Counted from the first letter of the stretch, positions 1-9,113 are shown. The stretch: DNA of 64,000 nt from Phycisphaerae bacterium (GCA_030426385.1 JAUHYI010000009.1:1-64000), one strand, 5' to 3'. Translations and numbers: made by a program. Notes: a model not told the origin generated them from the sequence alone.

Positions 1-32
1 TATGCGGGGGAATGTGGGGGGGGTGCGGGGGG
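1..32. repeat. G-run repeat element (G on + strand)
   Basis: A GGGGGAATGTGGGGGGGG-type tract lies at the window edge, within the 3' part of the dciA-like frame. It belongs to the dispersed family with core GGGGGAAAYGTGGGGGG. Read on the minus strand it encodes a Pro-rich tail. Confidence 0.8.
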
Positions 33-416
33 ATCGATTTGGCCGACGCGGAGTTGGATACGGCTGAGGGTGCCGCGGCGGTAGGCGGTGGTGATTTGGC
101 GTTGGCCACCACTGCGGAGGATGCGGTCGATTTCGTAATGGATGGTGCTGGAATCGATGGTGACGCGGAGGATGCCACGATTGAGAGATTCGAGTTTGGT
201 GTGAGCCGCGAGGTCTTCGCCAATGACCGCACACCAGATGGGGTAGACCGCCGCGAGGCGTTTGAAGGGGCGAGCAAATTCACGTTCGAATTGAGCCGGT
301 AATGCCGCCAGCGAAAGGTCGGGTTCGCTACGGTTGCGCCAGAATCGCAGTCGGCCTAATTGGTCGAGTCGGGCTGCGCGTTCGTAGCGCTTATCGGTGG
401 TTTTGCGTTGAGGCAC
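1..416 (-). CDS. dciA: DciA/DUF721-family protein, 3' end outside window
   Basis: The minus-strand frame is open from position 416 to the window edge, so the C-terminus is missing. About 138 codons are visible. The order of motifs fits DUF721/DciA: a Trp at residue 61 in a PIWCAVIGEDLAAHT stretch, then a beta-rich segment (GILRVTIDSSTIHYEI). DciA proteins are known to help load the replicative helicase; that role here is inferred. I chose the GTG at 416. An in-frame ATG at 440-438 is also possible and would overlap the ATG of divergent aroK. The visible end turns Pro-rich (DPPAPPPHSP) because the gene runs into a G-run repeat read in its C sense, as murC also does. Confidence 0.75.
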   Translation of the reverse strand, partial: MPQRKTTDKRYERAARLDQLGRLRFWRNRSEPDLSLAALPAQFEREFARPFKRLAAVYPIWCAVIGEDLAAHTKLESLNRGILRVTIDSSTIHYEIDRILRSGGQRQITTAYRRGTLSRIQLRVGQIDPPAPPPHSPA

Positions 417-438
417 AGGATGATTGTACCCTCGTGTC

Positions 439-963
439 ATGAATATCATCCTGTTTGGTTATCGCGGTTCGGGAAAAAGTACGATTGGGAAGCTGTTGGC
501 TGACCAATTGTGGAAAAAATTTATCGATATTGATCATGAAATCTGTAAGCGATTTGATAATAAATCGGTGGCAGAAATCTGGCAGACCGATGGCGAGCCA
601 CGGTATCGGGAGGTTGAGGTCGAGGTGACAGCCGAGGCGTGTGCGGGGGACGAACGGGTGATCGCGTTGGGCGGTGGGACACTGATGCAAGCGGGGACGC
701 GGCAGGCGGTGGAACAGTGTGCCAACGCACGGCGGATTTACCTGACGTGTGATCCTAAGGAACTGCATCGGCGAATCAGCGCGGATGCCCAGACCTCCGG
801 GATGCGCCCGGCACTGACGGACAAGGGTGGCGGTTTGGAAGAAATTGAAATGATGCTCGCCGAGCGTGGGCCGGTGTATGAAGCGGTGGCCGATTCGCTG
901 TTCGATGTGACGCATCTGACGCCTGAGGCCGCGATTGGGCATTTGATCAAGCGCTGTTTGTGA
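439..963 (+). CDS. aroK: Shikimate kinase
   Basis: This enzyme phosphorylates shikimate at the 3-hydroxyl with ATP in the aromatic amino acid pathway. The 174-residue length is typical. Visible features are the Walker A motif GYRGSGKST at residues 7-15, the Asp pair in IDIDHE near 30-32, the GEPRYREVE shikimate-binding stretch and the ALGGGT motif. I preferred ATG 439 over an in-frame TTG at 424 because MNIILFGYRG begins directly at the first beta strand. No strong ribosome binding site is seen. The gene is divergent from the dciA-like gene with essentially no intergenic space. DAHP synthase, the first enzyme of the same pathway, lies separately near 17-18 kb. Confidence 0.95.
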   Translation: MNIILFGYRGSGKSTIGKLLADQLWKKFIDIDHEICKRFDNKSVAEIWQTDGEPRYREVEVEVTAEACAGDERVIALGGGTLMQAGTRQAVEQCANARRIYLTCDPKELHRRISADAQTSGMRPALTDKGGGLEEIEMMLAERGPVYEAVADSLFDVTHLTPEAAIGHLIKRCL

Positions 964-1049
964 TCGAGGTTTGACAGAACGCGAGTCAGGGTGGATGAGT
1001 TGAGAGTCGGGGTAAAACAAATGATCAGGGTGGGGTAGAATGATGTGGC

Positions 1050-2127
1050 ATGGCGAAACGAGCGACGACCAAAACAAGCACGGTGAGTTTGTCCGAACAG
1101 ACGCGGATGGTGGTGTTGCATGGCCCCGAAGCGATGGTCAAAAAAGAACACCTGACGACACTGCGTGAAGCGCTGGCGAAAGCCTATGGCGAGTTTCAGA
1201 GCGAGACATTCGACGGTCGGACTGCGGAGTTGGCCGAGGTACTCGATGAATTGCGGACGTTCAGTTTGATGAGTCAGTACAAACTGGTGATCGTGGATGA
1301 AGCCGACGAATTTACGAAGCGATATCGCGAGCCGTTGGAACGATACGCTGCGTCGCCGGTGGATCATGCGACGCTGGTGTTTCGCGCGGGGACGTGGCGG
1401 CCTGGCAATCTGGATAAGCACATCAAAAAAATCGGGGACGTGATCAAGTGCGAAGCGCCCAAGGGCGCGGCGTTGGCCAAGTGGTTGATCAGCCGGGCGC
1501 AATCGCATCATCAGCGGAAGATCGAACCGCAGGCGGCGGCGTTGTTGGCCGATCGCCTGGGCGCGGGGATGACACGGCTGGATACGGAGCTGGGCAAGTT
1601 GGCGGTGATGGTGGAAGCCAACGAGCCGATCAGCGTGGGATTGATCGAGCAACTGGTGGGCAAGGGCAATGATGAGCAGGCGTGGGCAGTGCAGGAAATG
1701 GTGTTGTCCGCGATGGTGCAGGCCGGCGGGGGCAATCGAGGTGGCTATGCCGCAGGAAATGCCAGGGGAAATGTGGGGGGGGGGGGGAGAGTTGATTGAG
1801 GGGATGCATGAGATGATTGATCTCGGAGGCCAGCCGCCGATTTTGATGGCCTATTTCGTGTCGGATCTGTTCCGGAAATTTCGATTGGCCTTTGCGATGC
1901 GACAATCGGGTGCGTCGGACATGGCGATTGGCAAAGCGATGAAGCTGTGGGGCCCGCGTCAGCAATTATTTATGCGGGCGATGGGAAAAATGAATGAACA
2001 CGATGCGCTGCGATGGTTCGAGCGATTGCTGGTGAGCGATTCGCACGCAAAAAGCGGATTGGCAGATATGACGCGGAATTTAGAATGTTTTGCCGCCGAG
2101 TTGGCCGATGAATTGAATGCGGTATGA
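1050..2127 (+). CDS. holA: DNA polymerase III subunit delta, frame broken at a 13-G run
   Basis: Delta is the clamp-loader subunit that opens the beta clamp. The first frame (1050-1799) covers domains I and II and includes the KLVIVDEADEF-type stretch. It then enters a Gly-rich segment and stops at 1797. The C-terminal domain (LIEGMHEMIDLGGQPP to ELNAV, ending 2127) is in a frame shifted by one base. The shift maps to the G run at 1775-1787. Twelve Gs instead of 13 would restore one 358-residue protein, close to the usual ~340. The Gly-rich insert (about 1710-1790) sits near the domain II/III junction. A homopolymer sequencing error, slippage that rescues the frame, or a true mutation are all possible. 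An essential gene makes true loss unlikely. Confidence 0.85.
1764..1790. repeat. G-run repeat inside holA, with 13-G homopolymer
   Basis: The AGGGGAAATGTG core is followed by 13 consecutive Gs at 1775-1787. The element lies within coding sequence and coincides exactly with the frame break in holA. Confidence 0.9.
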
Positions 2128-2316
2128 TGTGTTTTCGATGATGCAGGATGCTCGTCGAGTGACCGGGTGAATAATCTAAATTGGCAGCCAGCAGCATGGA
2201 GGCGTACGGTGCCCAAATCCCCTCAAGTGGAAATGTCGTTGTGTCGTGGACGTGGTGGTGATCGTAACCACGATGGTCGTGATACTTTTGTCCGTCATGA
2301 TGGACGCGATCGTGTG

Positions 2317-3729
2317 ATGCGTTTTTTATCGACGATGCGCGAGGGTTTGGTGCGCGTGATCGATCGGCCACATGGGGCCGTGGGCCTAACCGTGGTTGGG
2401 CTGGTCAGCCTGATGGGGTTGACAGGCTGTGGAACCTATGCGGCATCGCAGCCGCGCTTTACCAGCAGTGGCTGGGTCGCACCGCCGCCACGGACGAACC
2501 CGCAGGATCAGGCTGTGAATCAGTCAGCCGGTGCGCAACAGCCAACCTCCGCCGCGCAGGCGTCGTCAGGGATGGCCGATGATGACTGGGAGCCGGTGAC
2601 GCCTGAGGAAGCGGAGATGATGGTCTCGCATTTGGCCGCGGAGGCGGACCCGATGTCAGCCACGGGTTCGCAAGCTCGTGGGATGCAAGCCCAAGGCATG
2701 CAGGCCCCGATGCAGGAGCAAGCCTTGCCGCAGGTGGTGTGGGATCAGCCCGAGCCGCAACGGCCACAGGCTGTGACGCGACAAGTCGATCAATCGAATC
2801 GTTCGAATCAACCGTATCAGGCCGCGATGGCTCAGGGCGATCGACCTGTGGTGGAGCCTGCTCTGCCAACAACCGTCGGGCGTCGCGATGGTGTGGTGTA
2901 CACCGTGGGGAATCACCACAAGGTAGAGACCCCGCACGCAGGTAGCGATGTCGTTGAAAATGTAGCAAGGACTGTGGCCAATAATGCGAGTGGAAGTGCG
3001 AGAGGAAGTGCGGGGGATAACGTGGGGGGGGGTGATGTGTTTCATATGATGCTGGATCGGATTCAGCGGAGCGAAGATCCTGCGGTGGCCAAAGCGGTGC
3101 GCATGAGCGTGCTGTCGGTGTTCGACCCGAGCCAGAAGGCATTGGACCCGCAAGTGATGGCCCAGTTGACGCCGGAACAGCGTCGCAGTGTGGAAACGTA
3201 CCACAACGTGGTGGTCACGATGGCCCAGGCGTTGTTGGAAGAAGGCAGCGAATCGGATTTGCAGGCGAAACTGTCAGGCTTGGCGGACAAGCATGGTGAG
3301 CACACGGTCAAAATCCAACGCGTGGAACTGTGCAAAAACGTGCGTGGGTTCGGCGTGTACGAGCCGTTCGGCAGTAACACGTTTGTGACCGGGCGCAATC
3401 AGCCGATGATCGTGTATGTCGAGCTGGACGATTTTATGACCAAGGAACACGCGTCGGACGATTTCGAAGTAAAGCTGTCGCAGGAGTTGATCCTGTTCAA
3501 CAAATCGGATGGGTTGGCCGTGTGGCGACAGTCGCCGGTGGAAATCACCGATCGGTCGCGCAACAAACGTCGTGATTTTTTCACTGTGCAAATGATTGAA
3601 TTGCCGCCACGTCTGACGGTCGGTCAGTTCACGTTGAAGGTGCGCGTCACGGATATGCACGGGAACTCGCTGGATGAAACCAACGTGCCCCTGGATATGG
3701 TGGCCGATCGTTCGTTGACGTCTCGGTGA
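2317..3729 (+). CDS. Predicted lipoprotein with Pro/Gln-rich linker and C-terminal beta domain
   Basis: I do not recognise a named family. From ATG 2317 the 470-residue protein has a signal segment (AVGLTVVGLVSLMGLTGC) with lipobox LTGC, so it is probably a membrane-anchored lipoprotein. The frame stays open upstream to a GTG at 2167, but that start would bury the signal peptide. A low-complexity Gln/Pro/Ala-rich region follows, about residues 45-230. A Gly-rich stretch (SARGSAGDNVGGG) derives from a G-run repeat near 3000-3033. The C-terminal half looks folded (RVELCKNVRGFGVYEPF; FTLKVRVTDMHGNSLDETNVPL) and resembles a beta-sandwich. It lies about 190 bases after holA. No function is assigned. 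Confidence 0.75.
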   Translation: MRFLSTMREGLVRVIDRPHGAVGLTVVGLVSLMGLTGCGTYAASQPRFTSSGWVAPPPRTNPQDQAVNQSAGAQQPTSAAQASSGMADDDWEPVTPEEAEMMVSHLAAEADPMSATGSQARGMQAQGMQAPMQEQALPQVVWDQPEPQRPQAVTRQVDQSNRSNQPYQAAMAQGDRPVVEPALPTTVGRRDGVVYTVGNHHKVETPHAGSDVVENVARTVANNASGSARGSAGDNVGGGDVFHMMLDRIQRSEDPAVAKAVRMSVLSVFDPSQKALDPQVMAQLTPEQRRSVETYHNVVVTMAQALLEEGSESDLQAKLSGLADKHGEHTVKIQRVELCKNVRGFGVYEPFGSNTFVTGRNQPMIVYVELDDFMTKEHASDDFEVKLSQELILFNKSDGLAVWRQSPVEITDRSRNKRRDFFTVQMIELPPRLTVGQFTLKVRVTDMHGNSLDETNVPLDMVADRSLTSR

Positions 3730-3743
3730 ATGGGCAGCGCGTG

Positions 3744-3854
3744 ATACCCATCCCATTAAAACTCGCGCGGCCTCAAATTTCCCTTCACACAAACTCCCGG
3801 TATTCACCGGGAGCTAATAAAAAACTACGCGCGAGTATTTATCGTAATCCGTAT
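3744..3854 (-). repeat. Hairpin repeat family H1, inverted copy
   Basis: This is a ~110-bp imperfect palindrome. The central hairpin CTCCCGGTATTCACCGGGAG is at 3794-3813, and the outer arms are CTCGCGCG-like. It matches the reverse complement of the copy at 62895-63008, including the ends ATACCCATCCC and ATAAATACTCGCGCG. It begins about 15 bases after the lipoprotein stop and may act as a 3' stem-loop. Confidence 0.8.
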
Positions 3855-3977
3855 GAGTCGTGCGTGAGCGCGAAATAGGTGAAACGCGGGACGCTGCGCC
3901 TCCTCCTGCTAATCGCGAAGTTAAAAACGCAGCGCAGAAACGTGCGATGCTGAGCCATTTTAAAGGCGTCATGCGAA

Positions 3978-4140
3978 CCGCAATAAATACTCACGCTCAC
4001 GCTTGTAACTTTAATCCATCCTAGCCCCCGGTGAATACCGGGGGTTTATTCACGTTGACGCGAAGATGCGAAGACACGTTGACACGTTGACACGTTGACA
4101 CGAAGACGTTTTTAGACCGCGCAAATTTTTAACGGGTATC
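3978..4140 (+). repeat. Hairpin repeat H1 with tandem expansion
   Basis: Starts at an ATAAATACTC-like end. The hairpin CCCCCGGTGAATACCGGGGG is at 4025-4044, and the element ends in GCGCAAATTTTTAACGGGTAT. The right arm carries a short tandem array of CACGTTGA-type units (about 4050-4110). The gap 3730-4240 otherwise holds only short repeats of CTTCACGCG and ATCATGATTCAT type, and no gene is seen. Confidence 0.7.
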
Positions 4141-4240
4141 AGTCGTTAAGCATCAAGCATGAAGCGTGAATCATGATTCATCAGCCATGCTTGACGCACG
4201 CGCTTCATGCGTATCACGTGCATCACGCGCTTCACGCGCT

Positions 4241-4627
4241 TCACGCATTGATACGGCCGACGATGGCGGTTTCGCGATCGCGATCCATGTCGGTGGGCAG
4301 GGTTGGTTGAAATGGGAACGACGCAGGTTGGCCTTGCGTGGTCGTCGTGGACGCGTGGGATGACAGAGCGTCAGCTTGATTGAGTGTGCTGATCAAGGCG
4401 CGAACCATTTCAGCGGGAACGCGGAACGATTTCTGAGTGTACCACCCCATATCACGGGCGTAAGCGAGTTGCTCGAGCTTGACGTAGCCGGGCTCGCCTT
4501 GCTGGTGCTGGGCGGCGTCTTCAACCGTGACACGCAGGGCCGTGCCGGGTTCTCTGCCGGGCAAGGTGCCAATGGGTCGATCGGTGGTGTTGCCGTGGTG
4601 AGCACGTGGTGACTGAGAAGCGTTCAT
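4241..4627 (-). CDS. Small conserved-looking protein of unknown function
   Basis: The likely 128-residue product starts at ATG 4627. The frame stays open to 4780, but the upstream part looks non-coding. The centre, YVKLEQLAYARDMGWYTQKS followed by FRVPAEMVRALISTLNQAD, looks like a folded beta-alpha unit. The N-terminus is polar, and the C-terminus is Ser/Thr/Pro-rich and ends in short-repeat sequence. The gene lies downstream of rpsA on the same strand, 609 bases beyond its stop and terminator, so it is probably transcribed separately. No clear ribosome binding site is seen. I do not recognise the family. Confidence 0.5.
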   Translation of the reverse strand: MNASQSPRAHHGNTTDRPIGTLPGREPGTALRVTVEDAAQHQQGEPGYVKLEQLAYARDMGWYTQKSFRVPAEMVRALISTLNQADALSSHASTTTTQGQPASFPFQPTLPTDMDRDRETAIVGRINA

Positions 4628-5172
4628 GGGTATTTGTTTCGTGGTAAACACGGGAAATCGAATCGTTGGGGAGACGTATCGGACAAAGCGTGGGTGTGTG
4701 CCAGCATGACGGATCAGCTCGTGAGGCTGACATCGGTAGACACAAGCGGGGTATGATACGTGATTGCGATCGAATCTCAATCATAATTCGGCCAAATCGA
4801 GAAAAAAAATGATTTTTTTCAGCTGGCATAGGCGGATATACCTGTAAATTGGAGTGAATCGCAGGTGTGTGAGCGGTCGTATGTGTGTGGAGAGAAGGGG
4901 TTTGGGAGAAGAGGTTTATGATAAATACCACGCGTTGATCCTTCCTAGCCCCCGGTGCATACCGGGGGTTTTCTGCCAGCAGCGCAGCAAACATTCAAAC
5001 CGCATAAACCACAAGAATAAACCACAAGAATTCCCCCCCCCCCCACACACACCACACACACACCACGCACACACACCACACACACACGCAGACATACGCT
5101 TACGCATCTCCCTCCGTCTGCCCAAGTACGGGTGTGTGTGGGGGGGGGGAGTGGGTGGGGGTGGGGGGCATA
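4628..5172. other. Gene-free gap with H1 hairpin and simple repeats
   Basis: No credible gene is seen. The H1 hairpin variant CCCCCGGTGCATACCGGGGG lies at 4949-4968. A run of 11 Cs followed by a CA-rich microsatellite covers about 5034-5096. A G-run tract occupies about 5139-5170, next to the rpsA terminator. Confidence 0.7.
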
Positions 5173-5218
5173 AAAAAACCGCAGGGATCTGGGGAGATCC
5201 CTGCAGTTGGTTTTTTGA
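5173..5218 (-). terminator. Intrinsic terminator of rpsA
   Basis: On the minus strand a GCAGGGATCT / AGATCCCTGC stem with a CCCC loop is followed by a T run, starting about 20 bases after the rpsA stop. The complementary side also has Ts, so it could work in both directions. Confidence 0.85.
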
Positions 5219-5236
5219 CACGATCGGTCGGACGGA

Positions 5237-7030
5237 TCAGTTGGTGCTGGCACCGCCGGGGCCGAATGTGATTTTGTCGGTACCCAGGCCGCCTGCATCG
5301 CCCAGACCGCCGCCGAGCGAACCGCCGTCGATTTTGGGTTTGCTGGCCGACTTGGCTGCTGGATCGGGTTCGTCGGAAGTCCACTGGGCTCGCTTGAGCG
5401 AGAGGCCGATCTTGCGATCGTCCAGATCGACGCGAAGGATTTTGACTTCGATGTCTTCGTCCTGCTTGACGATGTCCTGTGGGTTCTCGACTTTGTGGTC
5501 CGCCAATTCGGAGATGTGGAGCAGGCCTTCGAGATCGTCCTCGAGTTCGACGAAGACGCCGAAGTTGGTGATCTTGGTGACCTTGCCGTGCACAATCATG
5601 CCGGGCTGGTATGCCGACGGAATGGCTTCGACCCATGGGTCTTCGGAGAGTTGCTTGAGGCCGAGGCTGATGCGTTGCTTCTGCTGATCGACCTGAAGGA
5701 CGACGCACTTGATGGTGTCGCTCTTCTTGAGCATCTCGTTGGGGTGGGTGAGTTTCTTGGTCCACGACAAGTCGGAGACGTGGAGCAGGCCGTCGATGCC
5801 GGGCTCGATTTCGACGAACGCGCCGTAGGACGCCAGGTTGCGAACCTTGCCTTCGATGACAGTGCCGGGAGGATATTTCTCGGCCACCAGTTCCCAGGGG
5901 TTGACTTCGGTTTGTTTGATACCGAGGCTGATTTCCTGTTTGTCTTTGTTGACTTCGAGGACGACGACTTCAATTTCCTCGCCGATGGAGACCAGCTCGG
6001 AAGGATGGTTGATGCGCTTGGTCCATGACATTTCGGAAATGTGAACCAGGCCTTCGATGCCGTCTTCGAGTTTGACGAACGCACCGTAGGACATGATGTT
6101 GGTAACCACGCCGGTGATACGGGTATTCGACGGATACTTCTGTTCGATGCCTTGCCAGGGGCTGTCTTCTTTTTGCTTGAGACCCAGGGCAATTTTTTCT
6201 TTGTCCTGATCGATGTTGAGGACTTTGGCCTCGATTTCCTGATCGATCTTGACCATCTCGGATGGATGGTTGATGCGACCCCAGGACATGTCGGTGATGT
6301 GGAGCAGGCCATCGATGCCGCCGAGGTCGACGAACGCCCCGAAGTCGGCGATGTTCTTGACCGTACCGGTGACGACTTGTCCGACTTCGAGTGTGCCGAG
6401 CAATTTCTTGCGGGCTTCGGAGCGGGTGTCTTCGATGAGCTTACGACGACTGATGACGATGTTGCGTCGCTCGGTGTCGATCTTGAGGATCTGTGCCTTG
6501 ATGGTCTTGCCGATGAATTCGCCGATGTCGGATGGACGCCGGATGTCGACTTGCGATGCAGGCAGGAAGACGGGGACGCCGATGTCGACGAGCAGACCGC
6601 CCTTGATCTTGCGGGTGACTTTGCCTTCGACTTCATCACCTTCGTCGTTCTCGGTGATGATGCGTTCCCAGCCACGGATGCGGTCAGCGCGACGCTTGGA
6701 AACCTGAACGGTACCGCCTTGGTTTTCGACGTCTTCGAGAAGGACTTCGTACACGTCACCGATCATGACTTCGGTGGGGTCGTCAAATTCTTCGCGTTGT
6801 AGGATGCCTTCGGATTTGAGTCCGACTTCGATGAGGAAGTCGTCGCCAGCGCGACCGATGATTTTGCCTGAGAGAATGGTGCCGGGTTTGAAGTCGGAGA
6901 TCATGCCATCGAGGAGGCCTTCGAGATCGCCGCCAGCGACAGCGTCGCCATAAGCGTCAGCCAGCATCGCGGTGATCTGATCATCCGTTTCATCAATTGT
7001 GAGCGTGTTGAGTAGGTTCTTATCGACCAT
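5237..7030 (-). CDS. rpsA: 30S ribosomal protein S1
   Basis: S1 binds mRNA on the 30S subunit to help initiation. The 597-residue product carries six tandem S1 RNA-binding repeats. The later ones are canonical, with GVVTNIMSYGAFVKLEDGIE, a GLVHISEMSW motif and equivalents in each repeat. The C-terminus is a Gly-rich tail (GGSLGGGLGDAGGLG). I chose ATG 7030 (MVDKNLLNTL) over an upstream in-frame start at 7120 because the extra residues look non-coding; AAAGGA lies upstream. An intrinsic terminator follows the stop. The leader of 100 or more bases could allow the autoregulation known for rpsA, but that is inference. Confidence 0.95.
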   Translation of the reverse strand: MVDKNLLNTLTIDETDDQITAMLADAYGDAVAGGDLEGLLDGMISDFKPGTILSGKIIGRAGDDFLIEVGLKSEGILQREEFDDPTEVMIGDVYEVLLEDVENQGGTVQVSKRRADRIRGWERIITENDEGDEVEGKVTRKIKGGLLVDIGVPVFLPASQVDIRRPSDIGEFIGKTIKAQILKIDTERRNIVISRRKLIEDTRSEARKKLLGTLEVGQVVTGTVKNIADFGAFVDLGGIDGLLHITDMSWGRINHPSEMVKIDQEIEAKVLNIDQDKEKIALGLKQKEDSPWQGIEQKYPSNTRITGVVTNIMSYGAFVKLEDGIEGLVHISEMSWTKRINHPSELVSIGEEIEVVVLEVNKDKQEISLGIKQTEVNPWELVAEKYPPGTVIEGKVRNLASYGAFVEIEPGIDGLLHVSDLSWTKKLTHPNEMLKKSDTIKCVVLQVDQQKQRISLGLKQLSEDPWVEAIPSAYQPGMIVHGKVTKITNFGVFVELEDDLEGLLHISELADHKVENPQDIVKQDEDIEVKILRVDLDDRKIGLSLKRAQWTSDEPDPAAKSASKPKIDGGSLGGGLGDAGGLGTDKITFGPGGASTN

Positions 7031-7184
7031 GAGAAATGAGTGTCCTTTGTGGTTACATACCCGGCCCGGGAACGTCCCGAGGCTAAACAGACTGCGTGGC
7101 AGTCCGGGTCGCGGTCGCACTGATCGACCGCCTGGTTGGGGGAGCTTCGACGGACCAACCGCCGAAATTTAGCGCGAACCGACC

Positions 7185-7209
7185 AGTATACCGGAAAATG
7201 CGATGTCAA
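7185..7209 (-). promoter_or_regulatory. Weak promoter candidate upstream of rpsA
   Basis: On the minus strand TTGACA (7209-7204) and TATACT (7190-7185) both match consensus hexamers. They are only 13 bases apart, too short for a normal sigma-70 promoter, so this may be chance or only the -10 box may be used. The rest of the gap 7031-7477 holds G-rich sequence (about 7250-7300) and no gene. Confidence 0.25.
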
Positions 7210-7477
7210 GCACATGGGGATGGGCAGTGCGAGTGTGGGTCGAGATGAGGGAGAGATTGGGGAGAGATGGGGGGAGAACTGGGGCGGAGTTGGGGGGGAT
7301 GTGCTGTGGGTGGTTCAATACCAGTGGATTGATGGATTTAAGTTGGGTTTTAGATATGAGCGTGATACGATAAACCATAAGATCAGGATTGGTCTATTGA
7401 TGTTTGTCTCGCTTTTGTGATCAGAGTTTTTAAATGTTTTTTGTGTTCTGTGAACTGTCCATTTTGGAGTATTCCCC

Positions 7478-8995
7478 ATGACTGCCATAGCTATCCCCCC
7501 GTCGATTGCGTCGCGTCCGTCTGCTCAGTGGCTGAGTAAGCCCAAGCAACTGCTGATTAACAATCAGTGGGTCGATCCGCAGGGCGGCGAAACATTTGAT
7601 GTCTTCAACCCCGCCACCGGCGAAGTGATCGCCCAGGTGGCTGCGGGCGAAGCGGCTGATATCGACAAAGCGGTCAAGGCCGCACGGCGAGCGTTTGAAG
7701 ATGGGCCTTGGAAAAAAATGACGCCCTCGGAACGCGGGAAAATCGTGTGGCGGATCGGTGAACTCATTGACCAGCACTGCGATGAATTGGCCGAGTTGGA
7801 AACATTAGATAACGGCAAGCCGTTGGCCGTGGCGAAAGTGGCGGACGTGCCGTTGGCGGGGGATATTTTTCGATACATGGCCGGGTATGCCACCAAGCTC
7901 GAAGGCAACACAATTCCGATCAGCGTGCTCTATGCGCCGGATAGTCAATTCCATGCGTTTACGTTGCGTGAGCCTGTCGGGGTGGTCGGGCAAATCATTC
8001 CATGGAACTTTCCGTTGCTGATGGCCGCGTGGAAGTTGGCGCCTGCGTTGGCATGTGGTTGCACGGTGGTGTTGAAGCCCGCTGAGCAAACGCCGTTGTC
8101 CGCGATGCGACTCGGTGAGTTGGCGTTGGAAGCCGGGTTGCCCGAAGGCGTGCTCAACATCGTGACCGGTTTAGGCGAAACGGCAGGCGCTGCATTGGCC
8201 TCGCATAACGATGTCGACAAGGTGGCGTTCACGGGATCAACGGAAGTGGGCAAGATGATTGTGAATGCGGCCACGGGTAACTTGAAAAAAGTAACGCTGG
8301 AGCTGGGCGGTAAAAGTCCGAATGTGATTTTCAAAGATGCCGATCTGAATACCGCCATTCCCGGCGCTGCCAGTGCGATATTTTTCAACCATGGCCAATG
8401 CTGCTGTGCGGGTTCGCGTTTGTATGTCGAGAAAGAAATTTTCGACGAGGTGGCCAGCGGTATTGCCGAAGAAGCCAAGAAAATTACGGTGGGTGATGGT
8501 TTCGATGAGAACACAGTGATGGGCCCACTGGTGTCGCAGGAACAGTTTGATCGCGTGACCAAGTACATGGACATCGGTTTGAATAGCGGGGCCAAGGCGC
8601 TTTGCGGCGGCAGTGCGAACGAGGCCGCGAAGGACGGCGGGTATTACGTGAACCCGACGATTCTGGTCGACACGCATGAGCAGATGCAAGTGGTGCAGGA
8701 AGAAATTTTTGGACCCGTGGTGACTGCGATGTCGTTTACCGATCCCGAAGAAATTGTGGCCCGCAGCAATGATTCAATTTACGGCTTGGCCGCGGGCGTA
8801 TGGACGGCAGACATTTCCCGAGCACACCGATTAGCCAAAGCGATCAAAGCCGGCACGGTGTGGGTGAATTGTTACAACGTGTTCGATTCAGCGATGCCGT
8901 TTGGTGGTTACAAGCAATCGGGATGGGGCCGCGAGATGGGCCACGAAGTGCTGAACAATTACCTGCAGACGAAATCAGTCTGCATCGGCTTGTGA
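7478..8995 (+). CDS. NAD(P)-dependent aldehyde dehydrogenase
   Basis: This 505-residue member of the ALDH superfamily oxidises an aldehyde to its carboxylic acid. Visible motifs are the cofactor-binding IIPWNFPLLMAAWKLAPAL segment, FTGSTEVGK, the general-base Glu in VTLELGGKSPN and the nucleophile Cys in FNHGQCCCAGSR. The C-terminal PFGGYKQSGWGREMG signature is also present. The sequence resembles the class 1/2 and phenylacetaldehyde or betaine-aldehyde dehydrogenases, but the substrate cannot be read from it. A TTTTGGAGTATT ribosome binding site precedes ATG 7478. It appears to be a single-gene unit followed by a strong hairpin. Confidence 0.93.
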   Translation: MTAIAIPPSIASRPSAQWLSKPKQLLINNQWVDPQGGETFDVFNPATGEVIAQVAAGEAADIDKAVKAARRAFEDGPWKKMTPSERGKIVWRIGELIDQHCDELAELETLDNGKPLAVAKVADVPLAGDIFRYMAGYATKLEGNTIPISVLYAPDSQFHAFTLREPVGVVGQIIPWNFPLLMAAWKLAPALACGCTVVLKPAEQTPLSAMRLGELALEAGLPEGVLNIVTGLGETAGAALASHNDVDKVAFTGSTEVGKMIVNAATGNLKKVTLELGGKSPNVIFKDADLNTAIPGAASAIFFNHGQCCCAGSRLYVEKEIFDEVASGIAEEAKKITVGDGFDENTVMGPLVSQEQFDRVTKYMDIGLNSGAKALCGGSANEAAKDGGYYVNPTILVDTHEQMQVVQEEIFGPVVTAMSFTDPEEIVARSNDSIYGLAAGVWTADISRAHRLAKAIKAGTVWVNCYNVFDSAMPFGGYKQSGWGREMGHEVLNNYLQTKSVCIGL

Positions 8996-9036
8996 TGATG
9001 TGACTGTTGTAAAAAATTTGGTGATATAAAAAACGG

Positions 9037-9063
9037 AAGCCCACGCTCAGCGAGCGTGGGCTT
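9037..9063 (+). terminator. Stem-loop after aldehyde dehydrogenase
   Basis: A perfect 12-bp stem, AAGCCCACGCTC / GAGCGTGGGCTT, has a 3-base loop and lies about 40 bases after the stop. It lacks a good T run on the + strand; the A run upstream would serve as a T run on the minus strand. Confidence 0.6.
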
Positions 9064-9068
9064 GCGTG

Positions 9069-9113
9069 TTAAAAGTTAAAAGTTAAAAGTTAAAAGTTAA
9101 AAGTTAAAAGTTT
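9069..9113. repeat. Tandem TTAAAAG heptamer array
   Basis: About six direct copies of TTAAAAG lie directly before an H1 hairpin element. The same array-plus-H1 arrangement recurs at 57244-57307 and 58190-58211. Confidence 0.9.

Noticed and set aside
12-302. Open frame on the + strand at the window edge
   Set aside because: The minus strand gives a DUF721/DciA pattern over the same bases, so the + frame is its shadow.
5034-5096. C-run and CA tract as a coding region
   Set aside because: All frames give low-complexity Pro/His/Thr sequence; it is a microsatellite.
9069-9113. Tandem TTAAAAG array as a CRISPR or origin iteron set
   Set aside because: Units are 7 bases with no spacers, and no cas, rep or dnaA gene is near; it is a simple tandem repeat.
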